Shown piece by piece: positions 1-5,475 of a stretch of DNA of 64,000 bases. The stretch comes from Candidatus Marivariicella framensis (lineage in GTDB: Bacteria; Bacteroidota; Bacteroidia; Flavobacteriales; Flavobacteriaceae), in assembly GCA_905182735.1 (NCBI GenBank), contig CAJJCT010000009.1, forward strand, positions 1 through 64,000. Direction: 5' to 3'. How positions within the stretch are numbered: the stretch's first letter is position 1; every line of letters begins with the position of its first letter. The translations under genes and the position numbers were made by a program. The notes below the pieces were generated by a model. It saw only the letters and a list, made by a program, of their open reading frames with translations, ran no database searches and had not been told where the DNA came from.

Positions 1-2
1 AA

Positions 3-206
3 GCGACTTCTTTTAATCAAGACATTGGTAGTTGGGACGTTAGTGGTGTAGATACAATGCAGAGGATGTTTAAAGATGCTTCATCTTTCAATCAGGATTT
101 AACTAAATGGTGTGTCACAAATATTACAACAGAACCTATAAGTTTTAATAAGGATTCAGCTTTAACAACAGCCAACCTCCCTATTTGGGGAACTTGTCCA
201 GATTAG
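3..206 (+). CDS. BspA-like (DUF285) surface repeat protein, C-terminal fragment
   Basis: Frame 3 is open from the window edge to TAG at 204-206, giving 67 codons of a gene that begins outside the window. Two copies of the BspA/DUF285 leucine-rich-like repeat are readable: an FNQDIGSWDVSGV unit followed by M-x-x-MF-x-x-A-x-x-FNQDL. The tail (CVTNI, later WGTCPD) resembles the usual end of such flavobacterial proteins. In this family tandem repeats make cell-surface or secreted proteins of adhesive or unknown function. No type IX sorting domain follows the repeats. Family call is firm; function is not known. Confidence 0.75.
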   Translation, partial: ATSFNQDIGSWDVSGVDTMQRMFKDASSFNQDLTKWCVTNITTEPISFNKDSALTTANLPIWGTCPD

Positions 207-290
207 GCATATCCATAGCAGTCAATTCAGCTATTTCTAATCCTCGTAAGTAGGTTAAACAAGCTATAATCGTCCAGTATTATACAAGGA

Positions 291-351
291 TGTCGTATTG
301 CTAAATGGTAAAGTCGTTATAAAATTCGTTTAAGGAAACGATACTACGACA
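291..351. repeat. Nested inverted repeat in the spacer between the BspA-like gene and the tRNAs
   Basis: In the gene-free 207-446 stretch, TGTCGTA (291-297) is the reverse complement of TACGACA (345-351). Inside lies a perfect hairpin, TCGTTT-AAGG-AAACGA (326-341). No T-run follows on either side, so it is not a convincing terminator. The rest of 207-446 shows nothing recognisable. Confidence 0.4.
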
Positions 352-446
352 AAATAGAGAACTCCAAAACAACTAATTTGTTTAAAAGTTCACTATAAAT
401 TCACATTAAGATTATAGTTTGTGAAGGAAAGGTGAGTTTTCCTCAG

Positions 447-518
447 AGCCAATGACGAGATTTGAACTCGTGACCTCTTCCTTACCAAGGAAACGCTCTA
501 CCCCTGAGCTACATCGGC
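447..518 (-). tRNA. tRNA-Thr (anticodon GGT)
   Basis: The reverse complement folds as a full cloverleaf: acceptor GCCGATG pairs with CATTGGC, the D arm contains GCTCAGGGGTAGAGC, the anticodon stem TTTCC/GGAAG encloses loop TTGGTAA (anticodon GGT), and the T arm has TTCAAAT. CCA is not encoded. It is the last of four tRNAs transcribed together from the right. Confidence 0.93.
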
Positions 519-534
519 TAAAAAAAATATTTTG

Positions 535-607
535 AGCGGGAGACCGGGTTCGAACCGGCGACATTCAGCTTGGAAGGCTGACGCTCTACCAACTGAGCTA
601 CTCCCGC
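535..607 (-). tRNA. tRNA-Gly (anticodon TCC)
   Basis: Cloverleaf on the minus strand: acceptor GCGGGAG/CTCCCGC, anticodon stem TCAGC/GCTGA around loop CTTCCAA (anticodon TCC), T loop TTCGAAC. Third member of the Thr-Tyr-Gly-Thr cluster. Confidence 0.94.
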
Positions 608-639
608 TTAATTTTTTTTAACTAATAAAGTAAAGGATG

Positions 640-721
640 TGGGGAGAGCAGGATTCGAACCTGCGAAGTTAAAAACAGCAGATTTACAGTCTGCCCTCGT
701 TGGCCGCTTGAGTATCTCCCC
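640..721 (-). tRNA. tRNA-Tyr (anticodon GTA)
   Basis: Class II tRNA of 82 nt with a long variable arm. Acceptor GGGGAGA/TCTCCCC, anticodon stem GCAGA/TCTGC around loop CTGTAAA (anticodon GTA), T loop TTCGAAT. Second member of the cluster. Confidence 0.94.
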
Positions 722-733
722 AAAAAAAGTGTG

Positions 734-807
734 AGCCGATGGAGGGACTCGAACCCACGACCTGCTGATTACAAATCAGCTGCTCTAGCCAGCTGAGCTA
801 CATCGGC
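734..807 (-). tRNA. tRNA-Thr (anticodon TGT)
   Basis: Acceptor GCCGATG/CATCGGC, anticodon stem GCTGA/TCAGC around loop TTTGTAA (anticodon TGT), T loop TTCGAGT. First gene of the cluster in the direction of transcription. The order Thr-Tyr-Gly-Thr is the one that precedes tuf in many bacteria; here no tuf follows. Confidence 0.94.
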
Positions 808-936
808 ATTTACTTTATTGATGGTACTTACGAAAGGTTTTAAAGAATTGAAAAAGTCAAAATAACTATCTATTTACGTATTTATTTACGTATTTCTTAA
901 AAGCACCTTCCTTCTATAATTTTCAATGAACAGGCG

Positions 937-944
937 CAAATATA
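937..944 (-). promoter_or_regulatory. Bacteroidota -7 box for the tRNA cluster
   Basis: Minus strand reads TATATTTG, a match to TAnnTTTG, 130 nt upstream of tRNA-Thr(TGT). No TTTG box is visible at the usual 19-20 nt further upstream, so this rests on the -7 element alone. Confidence 0.4.
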
Positions 945-1000
945 AAATACTTTATTAGAAAAAAGAAGAAACATACTGTAGAATTTCCTTAATAAATAGT

Positions 1001-1036
1001 TCTTGTCTACTGCCTGTCTGTCTAAGGCAGACAAGA
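1001..1036. repeat. Bulged inverted repeat
   Basis: TCTTGTCT (1001-1008) pairs with AGACAAGA (1029-1036), and GCCT (1012-1015) with AGGC (1025-1028), making a 12-bp stem with a 3-nt bulge and a 9-nt loop. It is more GC-rich than its surroundings and has no T-tract. It may be a dispersed palindromic element or a processing site of the tRNA transcript. Confidence 0.4.
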
Positions 1037-1222
1037 TTGCTTACATTAATTTTTCTGCTAAAGAGAATAAATCTTCTTTTTGTTTCACTAATTCGTCAAA
1101 GGTTTCTTGTTAGATTAAGTGTATATTTAAATAACACAAAATAAAAATAATATTTATCATCTAAAAATCATTGATTTTGTGAAATATAAAAATTTTCATA
1201 ACTTACTTAAAATTAAACAAAT

Positions 1223-1447
1223 ATGAATACTGATTTTTTAGTTACCATTATTTTTATAACAATTCTTGTTATTTTTATTTATTGGTATGCAGGATACTCA
1301 ACAAGAACTGGAAAACTTGAAGATGCTAATAAAAATTTAATTCCTGATTCATGGGAAGAAAACTTTATGTGGTTTTTCTCACTAAAAGGATTAATAATGT
1401 TTGTTCTTGGAGTTGCTTTAGGATACACAATTCATGCAGTAATATAG
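1223..1447 (+). CDS. Small single-pass membrane protein with Asp-rich loop
   Basis: 74 residues. One hydrophobic segment at about 5-24, then a soluble stretch with a Ca-loop-like motif DANKNLIPDSWEE (about 34-46), then a second hydrophobic segment at about 54-73, so two membrane passes are possible. The motif resembles the D-x-N-x-[D/N]-G-I-P-D repeats of Ca-binding proteins but has Leu where Gly is usual. ATG follows an A-rich leader with no Shine-Dalgarno, as usual here. It stands alone between the tRNA cluster and hpf, on the opposite strand to both. Function unknown; likely real because composition and length fit a conserved small membrane protein. Confidence 0.6.
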   Translation: MNTDFLVTIIFITILVIFIYWYAGYSTRTGKLEDANKNLIPDSWEENFMWFFSLKGLIMFVLGVALGYTIHAVI

Positions 1448-1478
1448 AATCCATCTCTACAGGGGTTTTTCTAATCTG

Positions 1479-1778
1479 TCAGGTGCTTTTTGATTTTTTT
1501 TTGTGCTTTTTAAGCAATCTTTCTATGGCTGATGAAACTAAATTAAGAGAAGTTTCAAAAGAATAAGAGGTTTTTTTTACAATTAATTGTTCTCCAGGAA
1601 GACTAATTATAAGTTCTACTTGTTTATTTAAGGGTGTAGTATTATTTTTCAACTTGGCATATACCTGAATTGAAAGAATTTTATTGAAAAACAAGCCCAA
1701 CTTACTTGTCCTCTTCTTTGCTAAATCAATCAGTTTATATTCTGAATTAAAATTAATAGATTGAAAGTTATATTTCAT
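1479..1778 (-). CDS. hpf: Ribosome hibernation-promoting factor, short form (HPF/RaiA family)
   Basis: 99 residues, the length of short HPF/YfiA proteins. These bind the decoding centre of idle 30S subunits and promote dimer formation or inactivation. Beta-alpha-beta layout is visible: N-terminal strand-helix (1-35), middle strands, and a C-terminal helix (about 74-90) followed by a very basic tail, KKHKKKSKST. The long-form C-terminal dimerisation domain is absent. It lies 14 nt downstream of xerC on the same strand, in the order rpsU-xerC-hpf that is common in Flavobacteriia, all ribosome-linked or cell-cycle functions. Confidence 0.85.
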   Translation of the reverse strand: MKYNFQSINFNSEYKLIDLAKKRTSKLGLFFNKILSIQVYAKLKNNTTPLNKQVELIISLPGEQLIVKKTSYSFETSLNLVSSAIERLLKKHKKKSKST

Positions 1779-1792
1779 ATTTAAAAATTTAA

Positions 1793-2689
1793 TTATTTAT
1801 TGTTTTCTCCTCTTGGATGAGCTTTTGAATAAATAGCTTTTATTTTCTGCATACTAGTATGAGTGTAGTTTTGAGTTGCAGCGACACTAGAATGGCCTAA
1901 AAGGCCTTTAACAGCGTTTAAATCCGCGCCTTGATCTAGCATATGAGTTGCAAAACTGTGTCGAAGCATATGAGGGCTTTTTTTGGATTTAGATGATACC
2001 ATATTAAAGTACGTATTTACGGTTTTATAAACAAATCCTGGACTGATTTTTTTTCTATTTTCTAAACAGAAAAATGTTTTTATTTTAGAGGATTCTTTAA
2101 GTTTTATCCTGTAGGTTAAATAAAGTTCAAGCTGTTCGTTTAATAAATCATGAATGGGTATTAATCGTTCTTTATTTCTTTTACCAAGAACTTTTAGAAC
2201 ACCTTGTTTTAAATCTACTGAGTTATAATTCATTTCAATAATTTCACTTCTTCTAGCTCCTGTAAAATATAGAATATAGATTAATGATTTTTCAAGAACA
2301 CCTTTAAAATCAGATGAGAAAAAATCACTTTTTAAAACAGAAAAAATCTCATCTTCAGAAAATGGTACATGAATTTTTTTTTGAATTTTTAAAGGCTTAT
2401 GCTCTCCCATTGGAGAAACCTTAATACTAGATGTTTTTACTAAAAATTTATAGAAGGATCTTAAGGTGGAAAGTTTTCTGTTAATACTTCTATTTGATAT
2501 CCCTTCTTCGATTAAAGCAACAATCCATGACCTAATTATGAAATATTCTATCTTATCTAAAGATGAAACACTATGCTCGTTAAGAGAAAAAATTGAAAAA
2601 TTTTTTAAATCATTCTTATAGGCTAAAACTGTATGTGAAGAATAATTCTTTTCTAACGAAACATAATCTAAAAATTTTTCTAAATACAT
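1793..2689 (-). CDS. xerC: Site-specific tyrosine recombinase (XerC-like)
   Basis: 298 residues, the normal XerC/XerD length. Residues 1-90 form the SAM-like core-binding domain and about 105-295 the catalytic domain. The full catalytic set is visible: R146 (GARRSE), K170 (LGKRNKER), H240 and R243 (HMLRHSFATH), H266 (GLLGHSS) and nucleophile Y275 (NYTH). It would act at dif to resolve chromosome dimers. The start codon lies directly after the T-tract of a strong hairpin that follows rpsU, so most rpsU transcripts may end before xerC. XerC versus XerD cannot be decided from sequence alone. Confidence 0.87.
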   Translation of the reverse strand: MYLEKFLDYVSLEKNYSSHTVLAYKNDLKNFSIFSLNEHSVSSLDKIEYFIIRSWIVALIEEGISNRSINRKLSTLRSFYKFLVKTSSIKVSPMGEHKPLKIQKKIHVPFSEDEIFSVLKSDFFSSDFKGVLEKSLIYILYFTGARRSEIIEMNYNSVDLKQGVLKVLGKRNKERLIPIHDLLNEQLELYLTYRIKLKESSKIKTFFCLENRKKISPGFVYKTVNTYFNMVSSKSKKSPHMLRHSFATHMLDQGADLNAVKGLLGHSSVAATQNYTHTSMQKIKAIYSKAHPRGENNK

Positions 2690-2695
2690 AAAAAA

Positions 2696-2738
2696 AAAGG
2701 TTGAAACTTGAAGCGTTTAGTTCAAAGTTACAACCTTT
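2696..2738 (-). terminator. Strong hairpin with T8 between rpsU and xerC
   Basis: On the minus strand the arm AAAGGTTGTAACTTTGAA (2738-2721) pairs with TTCAAGTTTCAACCTTT (2712-2696), leaving an 8-nt loop, and is followed by eight or more T residues running to the xerC ATG. This is an intrinsic terminator that separates high rpsU expression from xerC-hpf. Confidence 0.75.
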
Positions 2739-2759
2739 ATTTAATTTTTTTATTCAGTT

Positions 2760-2954
2760 TTACTGGTTCTCTTGATCCCTTAAATTTTGAATATATTGAG
2801 CTTTTTGAATTTTAGCACGATTTTTTACAGAAGGCTTTAAAAACTGCTTACGACTTCTTAATTGACGCATTCCCCCCGTTTTATCAAATTTTCTTTTAAA
2901 ACGCTTTAACGCTCTATCAATATTCTCTCCCTCTTTAATTGGTATAATTAACAT
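2760..2954 (-). CDS. rpsU: 30S ribosomal protein bS21
   Basis: 64 residues, very basic, with the S21 signature of ENIDRALKRFKRKFDKTG near the N terminus (about 10-27) and the helix with QLRSRKQFLKPS. In Flavobacterium johnsoniae bS21, with bS6 and bS18, is reported to sequester the anti-Shine-Dalgarno end of 16S rRNA, and rpsU is one of the few genes with a strong Shine-Dalgarno. The same feature is visible here (2962-2970), so autogenous translational control is likely. Confidence 0.93.
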   Translation of the reverse strand: MLIIPIKEGENIDRALKRFKRKFDKTGGMRQLRSRKQFLKPSVKNRAKIQKAQYIQNLRDQENQ

Positions 2955-2961
2955 ATTTACG

Positions 2962-2970
2962 ACCTCCTTT
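2962..2970 (-). promoter_or_regulatory. Unusually strong Shine-Dalgarno before rpsU
   Basis: Minus strand reads AAAGGAGGT, ending 7 nt before the ATG at 2954. I saw no other match of this strength upstream of the genes inspected in the window; neighbours have A/T-rich leaders. It decides the rpsU start and fits bS21-dependent autoregulation in this class. Confidence 0.8.
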
Positions 2971-2985
2971 CAATTATAATTTGTG

Positions 2986-2993
2986 CAAATATA
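2986..2993 (-). promoter_or_regulatory. -7 promoter box for rpsU
   Basis: Minus strand TATATTTG (TAnnTTTG) lies 32 nt upstream of the rpsU ATG, which leaves room for a short leader carrying the Shine-Dalgarno. The upstream TTTG box is not clear. Confidence 0.5.
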
Positions 2994-3028
2994 ACAAAAC
3001 AAACCTTATAGAAAAAAAAAGATTATTT

Positions 3029-4618
3029 CTATTTTTTTACTAATCCAGCTATTGCATTGGTGTACTTAACAAGCTCTTCCTTAACTTTTGGGAAGAGAAA
3101 GAAGAGTCCAATCATATTAGGAAAGACAAGACCTAAAATCATTGCATCTGAAAAGCCCCATACCGAAGACATATCTCCAGCAGCTCCAATAACTATAAAT
3201 AATAGAAATATTATTTTGTATGTTAAATCAGCAGCTTTACTTTTTCCAAAAACATAAATCCATGATTGAAGACCATAATATGACCAAGATATCATTGTTG
3301 ATACTGCAAAAAGAACAACAGCAATTGTCAGAAATGGGCCTGAAAAAGAAATATATTTTGAAAAAGCTGCAGCTGTAATACTTGCTCCCTCTGCAGGAAC
3401 TCCATCAATAATAACCACCCCTCCTTGTCCACCATAATCAAAAACAGTGCTATCGCCGTTAAAAATTATAATTACTAAAGCAGTTAGAGTACAAATAACA
3501 ACCGTATCAATAAAAGGTTCTAAAAGTGCAACTAAACCTTCAGATGCTGGATATCTAGTTTTTACTGCTGAGTGGGCGATTGATGCTGAACCTGCACCAG
3601 CTTCATTAGAAAATGCAGCTCTCCTGAATCCAGTTACTAAAACTCCTAAAAAGCCACCTAAGCCTGCATTTGGATTAAATGCTTGAGAAATTATCATTCC
3701 AAAGGCATCATCAACAAAAGTAATATTAGTTAATATTATATATAAACATGCTGCTATATACATGAGAGCCATAAAAGGAACTATTTTTTCTGTAACAGAT
3801 GCAATTCTCTTAATTCCACCTATTATAATTATACCTACAAAAACCATCATTATTAAACCAATAATTGTTCTAGCACTTCCACCAGTCATACCAAAAGAGT
3901 TAGCAAGCTGAACTGCAGCCTGATTTGACTGAGCCGCATTACCCCCTCCAAATGAAGCTCCAATACATAAAAATGCAAAAACAATTGCAAGAAATTTACC
4001 CAACTTTTCAAAACCTATTTCTTTTAAACCTTTTGTCATATAATACATCGGGCCTCCATAAACAGTACCATCTTCACCAACATCTCTATACTTAACACCA
4101 AGAGTACATTCAACAAATTTTGTTGACATACCTAGTAGTCCACATAAAATCATCCAAAAAGTAGCTCCAGGACCACCAATAGCAATAGCCATTGCGACTC
4201 CTGCAATATTTCCATTACCAACAGTTCCTGAAACTGCAGTTGCTAATGCTTGAAAATGAGTAACCTCTCCATCAGTGTCATTGTCATTGTCATCCTTTTT
4301 ATCAAGGGAATCGAACTTACCACGAACTGTGTTTATCGCTGTAGGAAAATGTCTGATATTAACAAAGCCAAAATAAATAGTAAAAAATAACGCACCCCCT
4401 ACCAATAAAATTATAATAGTTGGTATTCCCGTTCCAAACAAAGAGGCCGTAAAAGGAAAATCATGAAGGATTACTGCTTCAAACCAATTGGCAATTGGCT
4501 TGAATGCTTCGTTAATTTTATCATCAAGTCCCTTTTTATTCGATTCTTGAGCTATAGAAACAAAAGGAGTAAATAAAAACAGAAGTAGAGCACTAAGTTT
4601 TTTGTGTTTTAAATTCAT
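3029..4618 (-). CDS. Alanine:cation (Na+) symporter, AgcS family
   Basis: 529 residues with about ten or more hydrophobic segments and an N-terminal hydrophobic stretch at 1-23 that resembles a signal peptide. AgcS hallmarks are visible: the FVNIRHFPTA region (about 85-95), TAVSGTVGNGNIAGVA (about 128-143) and GFRRAAFSNEAGAGSASIAH (about 330-349). Members import alanine or glycine with Na+. The cytoplasmic loop near 105-118 is Asp-rich. The Na+ coupling would draw on the gradient made by Nqr encoded further along. Single gene, no clear operon partner. Substrate is inferred from family only. Confidence 0.88.
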   Translation of the reverse strand: MNLKHKKLSALLLFLFTPFVSIAQESNKKGLDDKINEAFKPIANWFEAVILHDFPFTASLFGTGIPTIIILLVGGALFFTIYFGFVNIRHFPTAINTVRGKFDSLDKKDDNDNDTDGEVTHFQALATAVSGTVGNGNIAGVAMAIAIGGPGATFWMILCGLLGMSTKFVECTLGVKYRDVGEDGTVYGGPMYYMTKGLKEIGFEKLGKFLAIVFAFLCIGASFGGGNAAQSNQAAVQLANSFGMTGGSARTIIGLIMMVFVGIIIIGGIKRIASVTEKIVPFMALMYIAACLYIILTNITFVDDAFGMIISQAFNPNAGLGGFLGVLVTGFRRAAFSNEAGAGSASIAHSAVKTRYPASEGLVALLEPFIDTVVICTLTALVIIIFNGDSTVFDYGGQGGVVIIDGVPAEGASITAAAFSKYISFSGPFLTIAVVLFAVSTMISWSYYGLQSWIYVFGKSKAADLTYKIIFLLFIVIGAAGDMSSVWGFSDAMILGLVFPNMIGLFFLFPKVKEELVKYTNAIAGLVKK

Positions 4619-4704
4619 GATTTAGTTTTGGTAAATATTCCAGCAATATCCAAAAAAACAAAACAAAATTCAAATTAAATTAAGTCTAACTTTTATTGGC
4701 GGTA

Positions 4705-4932
4705 TTACAAATCAAAAACAGAACTTCGCTTAGTGTAAATCATATCTTTCAGTTTTATCCAGAACCCAAGAATTAAATAAATTAAAAAACCTCCAATGAT
4801 TGTTGTGAACGATGCATAAATAAAAAATAGTCTGACATTTTTTGTTCTAATACCAAGAATATCAGCAAGTTTAGAGCAAACCTCAAATCCGTTTTGCTCA
4901 AAAAACATTCGTAAAATATTAATTTTATTCAT
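4705..4932 (-). CDS. PspC-domain membrane protein
   Basis: 75 residues. The central part (about 20-60) has the PspC pattern: CSKLADILGIRTKNVRLFFI followed by a hydrophobic, Gly-containing membrane segment ending in GFWIKLKD. Stand-alone short PspC proteins are common in Flavobacteriia. In other bacteria PspC is part of the envelope-stress (phage-shock) response; no pspA or pspB is nearby, so the role here is open. It is 11 nt downstream of the rhodanese gene and probably co-transcribed with it. Confidence 0.7.
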   Translation of the reverse strand: MNKINILRMFFEQNGFEVCSKLADILGIRTKNVRLFFIYASFTTIIGGFLIYLILGFWIKLKDMIYTKRSSVFDL

Positions 4933-4943
4933 TAAAAATTAAA

Positions 4944-5249
4944 TTACTCCGTTTCCCCTTCCCATTCAATAATACCTCCAGCTAAGTTGTATGTTTTATC
5001 AAAACCCACACTCGCCATAACACTACAAGCCTGCGAGCTTCTATTTCCAGATCTACAATAAATGAAATATGATTTTTTTTTATCCATTGAATCGAGGCCT
5101 TCCATGAAATCACTTGGTGAAGCTATATCGAGAAGTTTAGAATTAGGAATTCGCTTTAAATTAGACTCTTCAGTAGTTCTAACATCGAGAATTATACTGT
5201 CTTTAATTTCATTTTGTTTTAAGGTCCATTCCTCTTGTGATAAATCCAT
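4944..5249 (-). CDS. Rhodanese-like single-domain protein
   Basis: 101 residues, a single rhodanese domain. The active-site loop CRSGNR (65-70) has catalytic Cys65 and the six-residue loop typical of sulfurtransferases. The LDVRTTEE motif (about 21-28) is also typical. No signal peptide, so it is cytoplasmic. Such proteins move sulfane sulfur between thiols; the physiological partner is unknown. It runs divergently from the trp operon and heads a two-gene unit with the PspC-like gene. Confidence 0.85.
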   Translation of the reverse strand: MDLSQEEWTLKQNEIKDSIILDVRTTEESNLKRIPNSKLLDIASPSDFMEGLDSMDKKKSYFIYCRSGNRSSQACSVMASVGFDKTYNLAGGIIEWEGETE

Positions 5250-5312
5250 TTTTTTTTATAAAGTTAGTCTCTCTTACCAATCTTACAAAATTAAATTATA
5301 ATTGAAAAGAAT

Positions 5313-5344
5313 TTTTGATTTATGACAACATAAAACTATATTTG
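5313..5344 (+). promoter_or_regulatory. trp operon promoter
   Basis: TTTTG at 5313-5317, a 19-nt spacer, then TATATTTG at 5337-5344, a full match to the Bacteroidota vegetative promoter. Transcription should start about 5-8 nt after the box, i.e. near 5350, at or just after the first ATG (5348). This favours the second ATG (5366) as the leader-peptide start. Confidence 0.7.
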
Positions 5345-5347
5345 AGC

Positions 5348-5395
5348 ATGATTTTAAAAAATACAATGATTTGGTGGACAATTCAAATAACTTGA
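5348..5395 (+). CDS. trpL: trp leader peptide with tandem Trp codons
   Basis: The frame from ATG 5348 encodes MILKNTMIWWTIQIT and stops at TGA 5393-5395; from the in-frame ATG at 5366 it is MIWWTIQIT. Two consecutive TGG codons (5372-5377) in a very short peptide just upstream of trpE and before an intrinsic terminator are the classic sign of ribosome-mediated attenuation: stalling at Trp codons when charged tRNA-Trp is scarce. The TGGTGG segment is also complementary (GGTGG/CCACC, 5373-5377 with 5407-5411) to the segment after the stop codon. Confidence 0.75.
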   Translation: MILKNTMIWWTIQIT

Positions 5396-5401
5396 AGTAG
5401 T

Positions 5402-5457
5402 GAAGACCACCTATATAAAAAACAAAAAAGGCTTGTCAACACGACAAGCCTTTTTTT
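5402..5457 (+). terminator. trp attenuator (antiterminator segment plus intrinsic terminator)
   Basis: The terminator is GGCTTGTC (5430-5437), loop AACAC, GACAAGCC (5443-5450), then T7, extended by an upstream A6 run; it ends 19 nt before trpE. Segment 2, GAAGACCACC (5402-5411), can pair either with the Trp codons (CCACC with GGTGG) or, through AAG-A-CC, with GGCTT (5430-5434) of the terminator's left arm, with one bulged A. So the 1:2, 2:3 and 3:4 pairings needed for attenuation are all present, although the 2:3 helix is short. Confidence 0.7.
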
Positions 5458-5475
5458 GTATAACTAATTTAAAGT

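Larger units (their letters stand above)
808..1222. other. 415-nt gene-free spacer with short repeats
   Basis: AT-rich spacer between the divergent tRNA cluster and the small membrane protein gene. It holds a perfect 12-bp tandem duplication of ATTTACGTATTT (872-883 and 884-895), a TATATTTG box for the tRNA cluster (937-944, minus strand) and a bulged inverted repeat at 1001-1036. No coding sequence or known RNA motif was recognised. Confidence 0.6.

Noticed and set aside
254-260. GTTAAAC resembling an integron attC half-site (GTTRRRY)
   Set aside because: No matching RYYYAAC partner at a suitable distance and no integrase gene; chance match.
1351-1566. 71-codon plus-strand frame overlapping the small membrane gene and hpf
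   Set aside because: It overlaps two better supported genes, has no recognisable domain and its Cys/Phe-rich text reflects out-of-frame AT-rich DNA.
1793-2689. Tyrosine recombinase as integrase of a mobile element at the tRNA locus
   Set aside because: Length, motifs and the rpsU-xerC-hpf order fit the chromosomal XerC; no other phage or element genes are present.
5376-5437. GACAA (5377-5381) pairing with TTGTC of the trp terminator as the antiterminator
   Set aside because: A ribosome stalled at the Trp codons would cover GACAA, so the AAG-A-CC segment after the stop codon is the better candidate.
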